A stretch of DNA of 64,000 nt from Streptomyces endocoffeicus (GTDB lineage Bacteria > Actinomycetota > Actinomycetes > Streptomycetales > Streptomycetaceae): positions 342,714 to 406,713 of the forward strand of contig NZ_JAERRG010000009.1 of the NCBI RefSeq assembly GCF_016741935.1. The letters run 5' to 3'. Position 1 is the first letter of the stretch. Each line of letters begins with the position of its first letter. Of this stretch, positions 1-8,194 are shown piece by piece. The notes beneath the pieces were generated by a model. That model was given only the letters and a program-made list of their open reading frames with translations. It ran no database searches and was not told the origin of the DNA. Made by a program: the position numbers and the translations under genes.

Positions 1-468
1 TGGTGCTCGTGGTACATCGACGGGAAACGCTCGTTGAACAGGCAAAACGTCGTACCACGTCGGCGCTCCCACGTGGTACACCCGATGCGGGAAAGAGCCT
101 CACGGTACAGGTGTCTGCCCAGGTCAGACGCGGTTTTCAGGGCTGTACCATGTCTCGTGGTACAGCTGGCAGCTCGATGCGCTCCCCTGGCGACCAAGCC
201 GAGGCGGACTTCCGCGCCGAGCCGCCATGCCGGCCGAGCCCCAACGGGACTGGAAGCCGCACGGAACATCCCTCGGCGTCCCGAGGCTCACAGAAGGCCC
301 CTGACGCGGCCTCCGGACGCGAGTTAGGACTTTGTCCGAGTCGTTCATTCATGAGGATCCACTCGATGCGTGAGGGAATCGGACTGGCTTTCGCTGGTCA
401 TTGCGAGTGATCCACGATAGCTGCTACCGTTGAGGCCAGGTGATCGATGTTGCACTGGAACGTGAGAA
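1..468. repeat. Cluster of GTGGTAC motifs, then gene-free DNA
   Basis: The 7-mer GTGGTAC or its complement GTACCAC occurs at 9-15 (+), 52-58 (-), 73-79 (+) and 157-163 (+). Partial copies lie at about 103-109 and 145-150. This density in 165 bases is far above chance and suggests an operator or iteron cluster that may continue beyond the window edge. From about 180 to 468 I see no convincing gene; short open frames exist on both strands but none has a good ribosome-binding site. Confidence 0.4.
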
Positions 469-519
469 CAGAGAGGCCGGAGAGCATCCCCGTGGGAAGG
501 GAGCTCTCCGGCCTCTCTG
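469..519. terminator. Stem-loop terminator
   Basis: A perfect 17-bp inverted repeat (469-485 with 503-519) encloses a 17-base loop. It lies just past the 3' end of the minus-strand gene at 556-969, so it probably terminates that gene. There is no long T-run, as is common in high-GC actinobacteria. Confidence 0.7.
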
Positions 520-555
520 CATGTGCTGATGAGTGCGAGGCGTGGATGGCGCGAA

Positions 556-969
556 TCACCCAGGGGTGACCGTGGTCCAGCCTCGCTGGCATCCCGCATC
601 GGGGGACTCGGGACTGCGGCTACGGGATCGCTCGTCTGCTTCGACGACGTAAAGGATCTCGTAGGAAATCGTGGTGTTGAGGTTGAGCCGGTTCCTGCTC
701 TGGCTCTTCTTCATCGTGATCTTGCGGAAGCCGCGAACGTCCTCAGCGCGATCGAGGAACCGGCGCAGCCTCGCGCTCACGCGCTCACAGGCCTGTTCGG
801 CCGTGATGCCCATGTCGGAGACGACGAAGACGTGCGTGTGACCGCGATCGAAGGTGGGCTTCTCACCAGTGTCGAGGTCCAGACGGATCTTCGCACGGCT
901 GATGTCGAGCGCGTCTGGACGGACAAGCTTTCCTCGTGAGTCGTACGTGCAGGTGCTGACGATGGCCAT
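556..969 (-). CDS. Hypothetical protein, 137 aa
   Basis: I do not recognise the family. The start MAIVSTCTYD is chosen because GGAGAGG sits eight bases upstream of the ATG; a longer frame upstream lacks such a site. The protein is soluble and charged, with a basic middle (KKSQSRNRLN near residues 95-105) and no membrane segment. It appears monocistronic: a perfect 9-bp palindrome lies in the leader at 1030-1053 and a hairpin terminator follows the stop. Confidence 0.6.
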   Translation of the reverse strand: MAIVSTCTYDSRGKLVRPDALDISRAKIRLDLDTGEKPTFDRGHTHVFVVSDMGITAEQACERVSARLRRFLDRAEDVRGFRKITMKKSQSRNRLNLNTTISYEILYVVEADERSRSRSPESPDAGCQRGWTTVTPG

Positions 970-1029
970 GATGAGATCCTCTCCTCTCCTGATGAGTATG
1001 ACCGAATGGTTGCTTTCAGTCACACCACC

Positions 1030-1053
1030 GGTGACCGGATCACCCCGGTCACC
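1030..1053. promoter_or_regulatory. Palindrome in the leader of the 556-969 gene
   Basis: GGTGACCGG (1030-1038) and CCGGTCACC (1045-1053) form a perfect 9-bp inverted repeat with a 6-base gap, 60 bases upstream of the start codon. Size and position fit an operator for a dimeric repressor. No binding protein can be assigned. Confidence 0.35.
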
Positions 1054-1077
1054 ACGAGCATGCCCTCCGCACCAGTG

Positions 1078-1103
1078 ACCTGGCGGCCTTTCAGCCGCCA
1101 GGT
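1078..1103. terminator. Hairpin, possible terminator
   Basis: A perfect 10-bp stem (1078-1087 with 1094-1103) has a 6-base loop. It lies downstream of the minus-strand protease gene that ends at 1318. The 215 bases between (1104-1317) show no gene I can support. Confidence 0.5.
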
Positions 1104-1317
1104 CCTGCAGGGAGGACACCATCGTTTTTCAGAAGAGGCTGAGTTACCTCGATCACTGCATCGCGGACTCGCCTCAACGACAAGAGCACCGCACTCAAGC
1201 GACACGTAGGCAAGCAGTGCTTGTCGACCACCACGCCAAGCGCACACACAGCGGGGACATCATTCTCGCTCGCTTGGCACACTTTTTCTTCCGGCCAGGC
1301 TTCCGCAAACAGTCTCC

Positions 1318-2118
1318 CTACGGCGCTCCAGAGCCTCTCACGCCCTGGACCGCGCCTGGCGCAGTCCCGCCTGCGACCCGCCGGTAGAGCCCCAAAGCAC
1401 AACCAGCGAAGGCCAAGCACAGGAACACCGCGGAGACGGGGTTTGCCAGAGCGCCGAGCGTCTGTGCTGGGACAAGGGCGGCAGCGAGGTTGAAGCCCAG
1501 GTGCAGGAGCACGCAGGGCCACAGCACGCGCGTGCGTTCGTAGACCAGAGCCAGGAGCACCGCTAGTGGCAGAGTCGAGGCGAACTGCACGGCGTTGCCG
1601 TGCAGCAGGCCGAACACCACGGCGGTGACCAGCGTGGAGGCGAGGATGCTCACCCGCTTGCGCAGCAACGGGTAGATCAGCCCTCGGAACAGGGCCTCCT
1701 CCCCCGCGGGAGCCGCGACCAGGGTGTGCAGCAGGGTCGCCAAGGCTCCAGCCGCGTGCCTGGTCTGGTTCGAGGCGTCGAAGCCGGCGGACCCGGCCGT
1801 GACATAGATCCACAAGGCCAGTGACTGGCCGGCGAGGAAGGCCAGGACCGCGCAGCCGAGGACGGCCCACCCGAAGCGTGGGCTCTCCGGCCTCGGCCCC
1901 GGGGCCGGCGCATGCGCGAGCCACCGGGGCCGCTGGATCCTCATCGAACCGACCAGGACGACAACGAGCATGTCCAGGACGACGGTCGCAACGATCGGCG
2001 CTCCGATGAGGAGGACTGCGAAGGTGCCGAGGCTGAGATAGACCGCGACGGCGGCGAACGGCACGAAGACGCACCACCCGGTGCTGAGCAGTCGCGAGGT
2101 GATCGGTGACGTCGTCAA
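1318..2118 (-). CDS. CPBP-family intramembrane glutamic protease
   Basis: A multi-pass membrane protein of about 266 aa. The CPBP (CAAX protease / bacteriocin-processing, Abi) motifs appear in order in the C-terminal half: EEALFRG (motif 1, EExxxR), FGLLHGN (motif 2, FxxxH) and LLHLGFN (motif 3, HxxxN/D). The start is taken as the TTG preceded by AGAGGAGG; a frame extends eight codons further into the upstream gene. The substrate is unknown; relatives act in prenyl-protein processing, bacteriocin immunity or anti-sigma control. The start lies about 20 bases from the stop of the DHH gene, so the two may be cotranscribed. Confidence 0.85.
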   Translation of the reverse strand: MTTSPITSRLLSTGWCVFVPFAAVAVYLSLGTFAVLLIGAPIVATVVLDMLVVVLVGSMRIQRPRWLAHAPAPGPRPESPRFGWAVLGCAVLAFLAGQSLALWIYVTAGSAGFDASNQTRHAAGALATLLHTLVAAPAGEEALFRGLIYPLLRKRVSILASTLVTAVVFGLLHGNAVQFASTLPLAVLLALVYERTRVLWPCVLLHLGFNLAAALVPAQTLGALANPVSAVFLCLAFAGCALGLYRRVAGGTAPGAVQGVRGSGAP

Positions 2119-2138
2119 GGTCTCCTCCTCTACGGGTC

Positions 2139-3992
2139 TCAAGCAGCCGTGGTGATCTGCTCGTTGATGACAGCCTGGACGCGGGTGTCACCGCGGAAGG
2201 TGTTCAGCTGCAGCGTCGCCGTGAAGCGCAGCGTGCCGAGTTCGGTGCGGCTGGCGCGCTGCACGAAGCCCCGGAGCATGTCGAACTTCTCCTCGGCGAC
2301 GTTCCACCACAGGCAGGACAGGCCGGACCGGGTGACCAGGCGCAGGTGCTGCGATTCGGATCCGATCCGGTCCACGTGCAGTCCCAGGGGCTCGATCGCG
2401 ATCTCGACGACCGGCGCGGTGAAACCGTGCCCGAAAGGCTTGAGCCCCTCGGTCCGGCGCACCAGCTCGAACAGCGGCTGCAGGTCCTCGAAGCCGGCGT
2501 CGCAGTCGGCGTCCGGACCGAGCACGAGATCACCGCTCGGTCCGTCGGTGCTGACGGCGAGCAGGGCGACCTGGGTGGCCTCCTGCAGCACGGCGACGAG
2601 GTCGCCCAGCTTCTCGGCCTTCGCGACGCGGACGCCGCAGGCCTGCTGGTGCCCGATGGCGCTGAGACCGTCGTGCGGCTCCAGGCTGGTGATGATGTCG
2701 AACCAGCCCGGCGCGCGACCGGAGCCGCTGACGAAAGCGTCGGGGCCGACGGGCCGGTTGACGACGACGACCGGGTGGCCGTTGAGCTCCATCATCCGGT
2801 TGGCCAGCAGCCCGTACATGCCCGGGTAGGCGTCCGAGAAGTACACCCACGGGGCCAACGGCTGGTCCCCGGTGGTGAGTTCTTTCATGTGCTCGATGAC
2901 CAGCCGCTTGCGCAGCTCGTTGCTCTCGATCACCTGGTGGGCGACCTTGAGCTTGACGTCAGCACCGGCGGCCGTGAACACCGCGAAGCACGGCTCAAGC
3001 GAGGCTCCCGTGCGGCGCGGGCTGTTCATTGCCGGGGCGAGGTAGAAGCCGAAGAAGCCCTCGTCGAGGTCGTCGACGTCGCGGATCTTGCCGATCTGCG
3101 CGAATGCCTTGAGCACGATCGCGAAGCCCTCGAAGGCCCGGAGGAAGACCGGGTGGTGCGGCTCGGTGCGCAGCAGCTGCATCAGGATCGACTGCTCGAT
3201 GTCGATGGCATCAGGATCAGCGTCGAACCCACCCCAGGGATTGGGGATCGTCTTCGGTGCGGCGACGCGCAGCAGGCGGGCGATCGAGATGGCGTCGCGC
3301 ACCAGCTGACGGTTTTCGTACAGCACGGGCATGACGTCGGAGACGGTGCCCAGGCCGGCGAACAGGCGCAGCAGATGGATCTCCCAGAGCTTCTCGGGCC
3401 GGTGCACGCGGGTGTATGCCTCGATCACCTGGTAGAGCACGTGCGCACCACAGATCCCGGTGTGGGCGTAGGTCTCGTCGATCCGGCACGGGTCGACGGT
3501 GAGATCCGCGGTCGAACCCGGCGCGAGCTCCTCGTGGTGATCGGTCACCAGCGTCGTCCAGCCCAGGGCACGCGCGGCGGCGATACCGCGGTGGGAGTTC
3601 ACTCCCCCGTCACAGGTGAGCAGGACCCGGGTGTCGGGCCACTTCGCGTGGATCTCGGCGATGTCCTCGGGCGCAAGCTCGTGACCGCGGCGGTAGTCGG
3701 GCAGGTGCAGCTCGACGTCGAAGCCGAGCTCGGACAGACCGGCGTAGCCGAGGACCCCGGAGGAGATGCCGTCCATGTCGAAGTCGGGGGCGATGGTGAT
3801 CTTCTTGCCCGTTGCCCGGGCGTCCGCAAGGGCCTCGACCATCTCGCCCAGGTCCAGTAGCTCGTCATGTTCGGTGGACTCGATCTCCTTCAGGTACTGA
3901 TCCGACCACCCCCGGCGCTGGCACAGCAGCTCGAAGAGGTCAGTGTCCTCGTCGGTGAGCGAATGGTCGTCGACGGTATGGAGCGTGGACAT
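2139..3992 (-). CDS. DHH-family phosphoesterase, RecJ-like
   Basis: 617 aa. The N-terminal third carries DHH signatures: DFDMDG near residue 70, CDGGVNS near 130 and TDHHEE near 150, which would bind two metal ions. RecJ-type DHH proteins degrade single-stranded DNA 5' to 3'; others hydrolyse cyclic dinucleotides or nanoRNA. The length and long middle region fit RecJ better than small NrnA enzymes, but the DHHA1 motif is not obvious. The ATG start follows GAGAGGCCTCCACC. The gene is divergent from lsr2; the shared intergenic region has two TTTTAGCA repeats. Confidence 0.8.
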   Translation of the reverse strand: MSTLHTVDDHSLTDEDTDLFELLCQRRGWSDQYLKEIESTEHDELLDLGEMVEALADARATGKKITIAPDFDMDGISSGVLGYAGLSELGFDVELHLPDYRRGHELAPEDIAEIHAKWPDTRVLLTCDGGVNSHRGIAAARALGWTTLVTDHHEELAPGSTADLTVDPCRIDETYAHTGICGAHVLYQVIEAYTRVHRPEKLWEIHLLRLFAGLGTVSDVMPVLYENRQLVRDAISIARLLRVAAPKTIPNPWGGFDADPDAIDIEQSILMQLLRTEPHHPVFLRAFEGFAIVLKAFAQIGKIRDVDDLDEGFFGFYLAPAMNSPRRTGASLEPCFAVFTAAGADVKLKVAHQVIESNELRKRLVIEHMKELTTGDQPLAPWVYFSDAYPGMYGLLANRMMELNGHPVVVVNRPVGPDAFVSGSGRAPGWFDIITSLEPHDGLSAIGHQQACGVRVAKAEKLGDLVAVLQEATQVALLAVSTDGPSGDLVLGPDADCDAGFEDLQPLFELVRRTEGLKPFGHGFTAPVVEIAIEPLGLHVDRIGSESQHLRLVTRSGLSCLWWNVAEEKFDMLRGFVQRASRTELGTLRFTATLQLNTFRGDTRVQAVINEQITTAA

Positions 3993-4063
3993 GGTGGAGG
4001 CCTCTCGATCGGGGTCGTTGGCCGGTGGAGAACGGGGTATGCGGCACCCCCATATTGCTGTGA

Positions 4064-4101
4064 TTTTAGCAGCAACATTCACCTCTCCTGCTCTTTTAGC
4101 A
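4064..4101. promoter_or_regulatory. Paired TTTTAGCA direct repeats
   Basis: TTTTAGCA occurs at 4064-4071 and 4094-4101, exactly 30 bp (about three helical turns) apart. They lie between the divergent DHH and lsr2 genes in a locally AT-rich stretch. On the minus strand the second reads TGCTAAAA, and TAAAAT could serve as a -10 for the DHH gene. The spacing fits an operator bound on one DNA face. Confidence 0.4.
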
Positions 4102-4200
4102 CTTACTCCTGAGCCTTATTCGGGTCCTCAATGGCACACTTATCTCGAATGACCGCGACAGACTTTCCAAGGTCCTTGTGTATCGGCTACTCTCGCCGGT

Positions 4201-4539
4201 ATGGTCAGTCGAAACGTTATCGATTCAGATCTCAGTGGAAAGCCGGATGCGGCTACAGCGACGTTCGGTTTGGGTGGCACCTGGTACGAAATCGATCTCA
4301 CCGCTGAGGAGCAGAAGAAGCTTGAGGAAGTGCTGAAGCCATACCGGGAGGCCGGCCGGAAAGCCGGGAAGACAACGCCGGCCAAGAAGCAAGTCGTGCC
4401 CGAGACGACTGCCGAGGAGCGCGACAGGATCCGTGAGTGGGCCAAGAAGGAGGGCTACGACCTCGCGGAGCGGGGGCGTATCACGAAGAAGGTCATGAAG
4501 GCCTTCGACGAGGCGCACGGCATCGATCGGAGCAAGTAG
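4201..4539 (+). CDS. lsr2: Lsr2-family nucleoid-associated protein
   Basis: 112 aa, the normal Lsr2 length. The N-terminal half holds the dimerisation beta-strand region (ATATFGLGGTWYEIDL). A linker rich in Lys and Ala follows. The C-terminal DNA-binding domain reads REWAKKEGYDLAERGRI, including the AT-hook-like RGR at about residues 92-94. Lsr2 bridges AT-rich DNA and silences foreign genes, as H-NS does; a plasmid copy may limit fitness cost or compact the plasmid. No clear ribosome-binding site precedes the ATG, and TACTCT lies seven bases upstream, so a leaderless transcript is possible. A strong terminator follows. Confidence 0.92.
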   Translation: MVSRNVIDSDLSGKPDAATATFGLGGTWYEIDLTAEEQKKLEEVLKPYREAGRKAGKTTPAKKQVVPETTAEERDRIREWAKKEGYDLAERGRITKKVMKAFDEAHGIDRSK

Positions 4540-4587
4540 CGCTGACCCTGGTGTTCGCCTCCCATCCGACTCCTCCCATCCGTCCTT

Positions 4588-4619
4588 GAAGGGCCCTGCA
4601 GTGTGCTGCAGGGCCCTTC
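4588..4619. terminator. Strong stem-loop terminator after lsr2
   Basis: A perfect 14-bp stem (4588-4601 with 4606-4619) closes a TGTG loop between two convergent genes, lsr2 and the SLOG gene. It could terminate both. Confidence 0.85.
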
Positions 4620-4627
4620 GTGCGTCC

Positions 4628-5134
4628 TCAGAAGGGCGGCAGCGACGGATGGATCACGGTGGCCGTCACGATCCCCGCGGCTCGCGCGCAAGACCTGCAG
4701 TGGATGGTGCCGTGCGAGAAGTGCCCCGGCGTATGCGGCATGAGCTGCTCCTGGTCTCGCTGCGGGCATCCGGGCTTCCGGCAGAAGCCGAGGAAGGCCG
4801 TGCACAGCACCTGAGCCCCGGCCTCACGGAAGACCTGGGCGGCGTCGACCATCTCCTGGTTGCGCTGGAAGCCGGCCCTCTTCCCATGAGCCGACCAGGC
4901 GGCGGCGAAGGTGCGGATCTCGAAGCCGGCGGCCCGCCACAGGCGCTCGGCCATGGCGTCGGCACCGTCGGGGCAATGCCCCGAGATGAGTACCGGCCGG
5001 GTGACGTTCTCCGCTCCCCAGTCGCGCCAGGCGTCGTTGAACGCCGAGCGCATGCTCTGCTCGTCGTTCCAGCTGCGGTAACCGGTGACGAGGACGACGT
5101 GCGAGAACGATTCTGGAATCATTTCAGCAATCAT
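4628..5134 (-). CDS. SLOG superfamily (DUF2493, YspA-like) protein
   Basis: 168 aa. The N-terminal 120 residues carry the Rossmann-like SLOG pattern: VLVTGYRSW, then RPVLISGHCPDGADAMAERL, then the conserved AAWSAHGKRAGFQRNQEMVD. DUF2493 proteins are predicted nucleotide or nucleotide-derivative sensors or hydrolases and are common on actinobacterial plasmids and phages. The C-terminal tail has CxxxC/CxxC-like cysteines that may bind zinc. The start is the ATG after AAGGAGAGGAG. The gene ends at the bidirectional terminator. Confidence 0.8.
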   Translation of the reverse strand: MIAEMIPESFSHVVLVTGYRSWNDEQSMRSAFNDAWRDWGAENVTRPVLISGHCPDGADAMAERLWRAAGFEIRTFAAAWSAHGKRAGFQRNQEMVDAAQVFREAGAQVLCTAFLGFCRKPGCPQRDQEQLMPHTPGHFSHGTIHCRSCARAAGIVTATVIHPSLPPF

Positions 5135-5233
5135 TCGAGTCTCCTCTCCTTGTGACTCGGCGGTCTCCACATCTGGAGTCGAGAGCTGTGGCCATGATGT
5201 CTGGACAGGCGCGGCGGCCTGCATGTCGCTGGC

Positions 5234-5320
5234 TCATACCGGCCGGCTGGTACCGGGCTCGATGATGGCCAGGCTCTTCTCCCGGTGGAGCTCGACGCGG
5301 ATCTGATCGTCGTCACACAT
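5234..5320 (-). CDS. Small peptide, 28 aa
   Basis: A short frame starting MCDDDQIRVE. Its ATG overlaps the stop codon of the upstream gene (ATGTGTGA arrangement), the usual layout for translational coupling. Composition is protein-like and acidic-amphipathic. No function can be assigned, and it is short enough to be a chance frame. Confidence 0.35.
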   Translation of the reverse strand: MCDDDQIRVELHREKSLAIIEPGTSRPV

Positions 5321-5540
5321 CGGCATGAGGCGGACGGTGTACAGCACGGTCGTCACTGCGGGAGACGTGCACAGTGACGACCGTGCTGTCCTCGTCGTTG
5401 GTGAAGTCGACGTTGCCGATGTCCCCGGCTTCGCCGGATCGCATCACCTCGGCGACGGCTTCGCTGTTCGGTTGCCACAACTTCGGCTCGCAGCGGGCTC
5501 CGGTGTCGTAGGGCGAGAGTTCAGGCTGGGACTGCGTCAT
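5313..5540 (-). CDS. Small acidic hypothetical protein, 75 aa
   Basis: Starts MTQSQPELSP; GAGGCGCCACC just upstream of the ATG resembles the leader of the DHH gene. The body is acidic (TNDED) with a short VVTVHV strand. It heads the small operon 5540 to 4628, possibly coupled to the 28-aa frame. Family not recognised. Confidence 0.5.
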   Translation of the reverse strand: MTQSQPELSPYDTGARCEPKLWQPNSEAVAEVMRSGEAGDIGNVDFTNDEDSTVVTVHVSRSDDRAVHRPPHADV

Positions 5541-5783
5541 GGTGGCGCCTCTTCATGGACTCGGGTGCGGGCGGCGACCGTCGAGTGCGGACCCCGGTGG
5601 GGTCCGTGTGATCTCGATGTTCGACCCAGCGCCCGTGCCAGCTTTGCTGGCTGACGACCCGGAAGGTCTCGCTGGCGTGATCTGTTCCCGGTTGGATCGC
5701 GCAGCGAGCCGCTACACGGGTCACTTCTCGCCTGCGCCAGGCGCGCAGTGCCAGGCGATCCGCCACTGCTGCACCCTTTGCCG

Positions 5784-5809
5784 CTGTCCACATCTGTGTC
5801 TGTGGACAA
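5784..5809. other. Inverted pair of DnaA-box-like sites
   Basis: CTGTCCACA (5784-5792) and TGTGGACAA (5801-5809, complement TTGTCCACA) match the Streptomyces DnaA-box consensus, the second exactly. They face each other across eight bases. A third box, TGTGGATAA, lies at 7071-7079. This suggests an origin region. Confidence 0.5.
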
Positions 5810-5840
5810 CTACAGCGGGGCAGTGGTGGGATTTCGCCTC

Positions 5841-6280
5841 TCGAGCGCAGCGCTGGGCATAGCCGGAGGGAGCGTCAGCGACCGACGGACCGGCGAGCGA
5901 AGCGAGCGGTGGAACCCGTCGGCTATGCCGACTAACACGTCCTCGGAGCGCAGCGGAGAGGCCGAGCGGAGCGAGGGTCCGCAGGACACGTGTTATCAGG
6001 TTCCCTTATGCCCTTTGCCTCCTTGCCGTCGTCCTCGCTGTTCCACGGCTGAACGGAGCGTTAGCGGAAGCCTGACCAGGGGAAACGGTCCGTACCCTCA
6101 TGACCCGTACCCCTCCCCATTTTCCGCGCAGCGGGGGTACGGGTCTGGCCGTTTCCCCTGGTCATCGCACCTTCTGGCTGTACTGCTCTTTTGCCGTCCG
6201 TGATACGGCCGTACCCCATGCTGATCCGTCCTCGTGAGGCACGAGCGAGGCGGGGGTACGGGTCTACTCCTGGCAGGGCG
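5841..6280. other. Palindrome-rich, gene-poor stretch (candidate origin)
   Basis: No gene is supported from about 5541 to 6444. A 16-bp perfect inverted repeat (6073-6088 with 6149-6164) encloses a second 12-bp repeat (6102-6113 with 6134-6145), giving a nested cruciform. The inner arm GGGGTACGGGTC recurs at 6253-6264. Short GCGAAGC, GCGCAGC and GCGGAGC mini-hairpin cores lie at about 5896-5976. Such structure next to DnaA boxes fits a replication or ssDNA-processing region. Confidence 0.5.
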
Positions 6281-6444
6281 AAGTCCAGACATTGCTGAAG
6301 ACCTCGATTCGACAGGTCGCAAGCTATTGAAGGCGTGGGACGAGACGGACACCTGGCTCATTTGGAACGGCTGCACCCTGCCTGTAGCGTGGGGTCGGAA
6401 CGGTCAGCATCAGGCTCTGGGATCGAGTCCTCTGACGGCTAATC

Positions 6445-6789
6445 TCACGCCCCTCCATCGTCCTCCCATAGACGAAGAGGCAGTTCCTCTCTGACCTTGC
6501 GTTGCCGCCTCTTCAAGCTGTGCTGTCGCCTGCGCTGCACCTCACCCGGTGACGGCTCGCCCCGCCGAGACCTCCGCCGACGATCCTTGCGGGATTCACG
6601 CTGGTTTTCCTTGCCCCTCTGTTTGGTCTTGTCGAAGGTGTGCCACCAGCCGCACGAGCACCGGTAGACCTTGAACGAGGATCCGAAGACATCGCTCTGC
6701 CGGTCCGCCGCTATCTGAGCCCAGGCTTCATTGAAGTGCTTCAACTTCCCGGTCGGACAGCGCCGCCTGAGACCACCTGTCACCGTCAT
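6445..6789 (-). CDS. Small zinc-finger protein with basic tail
   Basis: 114 aa. The N-terminal half shows the small actinobacterial zinc-finger pattern CPTGK ... YRCSCGWWHTF, with three Cys and a His placed to bind one zinc ion. The C-terminal half is strongly basic (KDRRRRSRRGEP), suggesting nucleic-acid binding. The start is uncertain: AGAGGGG abuts the ATG, and an upstream ATG at 6900 is possible. It lies inside the candidate origin region, so a replication or regulatory role is conceivable but unproven. Confidence 0.5.
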   Translation of the reverse strand: MTVTGGLRRRCPTGKLKHFNEAWAQIAADRQSDVFGSSFKVYRCSCGWWHTFDKTKQRGKENQRESRKDRRRRSRRGEPSPGEVQRRRQHSLKRRQRKVREELPLRLWEDDGGA

Positions 6790-7637
6790 CCCCTCTGTCG
6801 AAAGGGAGCTTGCCTCCCGGTCGAATTGCCGGAACTCGATTCCTGAGTCTCCTAGGTCCGGGCGGAACGTTGTCTTTGTCGCTCGGCAGCGTGATCTCAT
6901 TCTTCCACGCCCTCAATCCCTTGATCGCCGTAGCAACAACACCCAGAACGAGGCCCAGTTGTCAGCTTCATCAGGGCCTGTCTCGGCGTCGGTCCATTGC
7001 ACTGCTGCCGCAGGCGGTGCAGCCCTTGCCGCGCAGCGGATCCGTCCTCTCGCGACACCGTCGCTCCGGCTGTGGATAACGCTCTGCTCCACCGTTCGCT
7101 GCGTCGGCGCAGCCGGCCTCGCCCCGTCGCGTTGTGCTGGCTGCACCGACGTGGATTCACCTCGCTCCGGTGCTGCCGCGGCAGCGTGCCAGCACTTTAT
7201 GCACGCGTCCAAGGCGGTCGTTCTGCGCTGTGTCGACGACGCACGTTCCGGCCCCGGGCTGTGCTCCGTCTCGCGCTTACGCGGCGAGCCCGGGGTGGTC
7301 CTTCATGGACGCATCAGATGAAGAGAGGCCCGACTGCTGCGACCAACTCCAGCGCCATCGGGCCGTTGCCGTCTTCCTCCAGGAGCAGCTTCCGCAGCAA
7401 AGGCCTCTGCGCCTCTGCTCTTCCTCTACCCCGCGGGCCTTTGGGGCCACCGACCCATCCCCCCTCACCGCCCCGGCGCAATCCGTTAGCGGAGCCTGAG
7501 GAATGCCCTGGCGGGCGCGGTTCCACAGCCCGGCGGGCAGTGTGACGTGCGTCACTATTTCAAGATTCATTGCCGGTTTGGGTCCGTGCCGAGCCTGAAG
7601 AGTGAAGGTGTCGCTCAACTTGGTGCTGGAGGACTTG
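6790..7637. other. Gene-poor stretch with a DnaA-box-like site
   Basis: Open frames here lie on all frames of both strands without ribosome-binding sites or recognisable protein sequence, so I call none. TGTGGATAA at 7071-7079 matches a DnaA box. GCGTTAGC-type mini-hairpin cores recur near 6060 and 7485. It continues the candidate origin region. Confidence 0.4.
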
Positions 7638-7985
7638 ATGATCCCGTCGAAGATGCTTCTGCCGGCGATTACGCCGGAGGGGACATACGGGCAGCTCGTG
7701 GAGCTGATCACTGCTGTTTCAGGGCTCGACGATCAGGCGGCGGAAGGGCTGGCGGACAGCCTGCTGTTCCGGCTGGGGCTCTACGGCCCTACCCCTGAAC
7801 GGGTGGACGATCTGTGTGCGGCGATGTTCTTCGACGCCGATCCGGAGGACGGCGGCTGGGTGCAGTGCGGCAAGACGCCAGGACACATCCAGTGTGGCGA
7901 CCTGCTGCACGAGGGCCGGTGGAGCGGACGGCGTTGGCGCGACGACCACCGGCAGGCCGTGGTCGCTGACGACGAGGAGGAGTGA
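7638..7985 (+). CDS. Hypothetical acidic protein, 115 aa
   Basis: The start MIPSKMLLPA is chosen because GGAGG lies five bases before its ATG; a GTG twelve codons upstream has no such site. The N-terminal 60 residues look helical (YGQLVELITAVSGLDDQAAE) and the C-terminus is very acidic (DDEEE). There is a single CxxxxxxxxxxC pair. It ends at a strong hairpin and precedes the partition locus. Family not recognised. Confidence 0.6.
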   Translation: MIPSKMLLPAITPEGTYGQLVELITAVSGLDDQAAEGLADSLLFRLGLYGPTPERVDDLCAAMFFDADPEDGGWVQCGKTPGHIQCGDLLHEGRWSGRRWRDDHRQAVVADDEEE

Positions 7986-7990
7986 CGTGG

Positions 7991-8021
7991 CGGCGGCCGG
8001 AACAGTCGGCTCCGGCCGCCG
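7991..8021. terminator. Stem-loop terminator
   Basis: A perfect 11-bp G/C stem (7991-8001 with 8011-8021) with a 9-base loop begins five bases after the stop of the 7638-7985 gene. Confidence 0.75.
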
Positions 8022-8194
8022 CACCAGTACTGAGCCAGCACCGTGCCGACGGCTCACCGACGGCTGTTCTGGTCTCGCTCCGCCGGCGTTTCGTGGCTGT
8101 CTCAACGTGCCCGTCGGCGGGCCTCGGCGAGGGGCACAGGCAGGCTTTTCGGCCCCATGAAACAGCGTCTCCCTCGCGTCTCCGAGGTGACTCA

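Noticed and set aside
1..165. Linear-plasmid telomere at the window start
   Set aside because: The GTGGTAC copies recall telomeric GGTACCAC, but there is no series of nested palindromes and the window edge is arbitrary.
2106..3860. 584-codon plus-strand open frame
   Set aside because: It is antisense to the RecJ-like gene and is rich in Val/Asp/Gly/Leu, typical of a GC-rich shadow frame.
5521..5809. Two minus-strand frames of about 90 aa
   Set aside because: They overlap the 75-aa gene and the DnaA boxes, are Arg/Ala shadow-like, and have no ribosome-binding site.
6400..6460. tRNA-like GGATCGAGTCC on the plus strand
   Set aside because: Only a weak T-arm can be drawn; no acceptor stem or anticodon arm fits.
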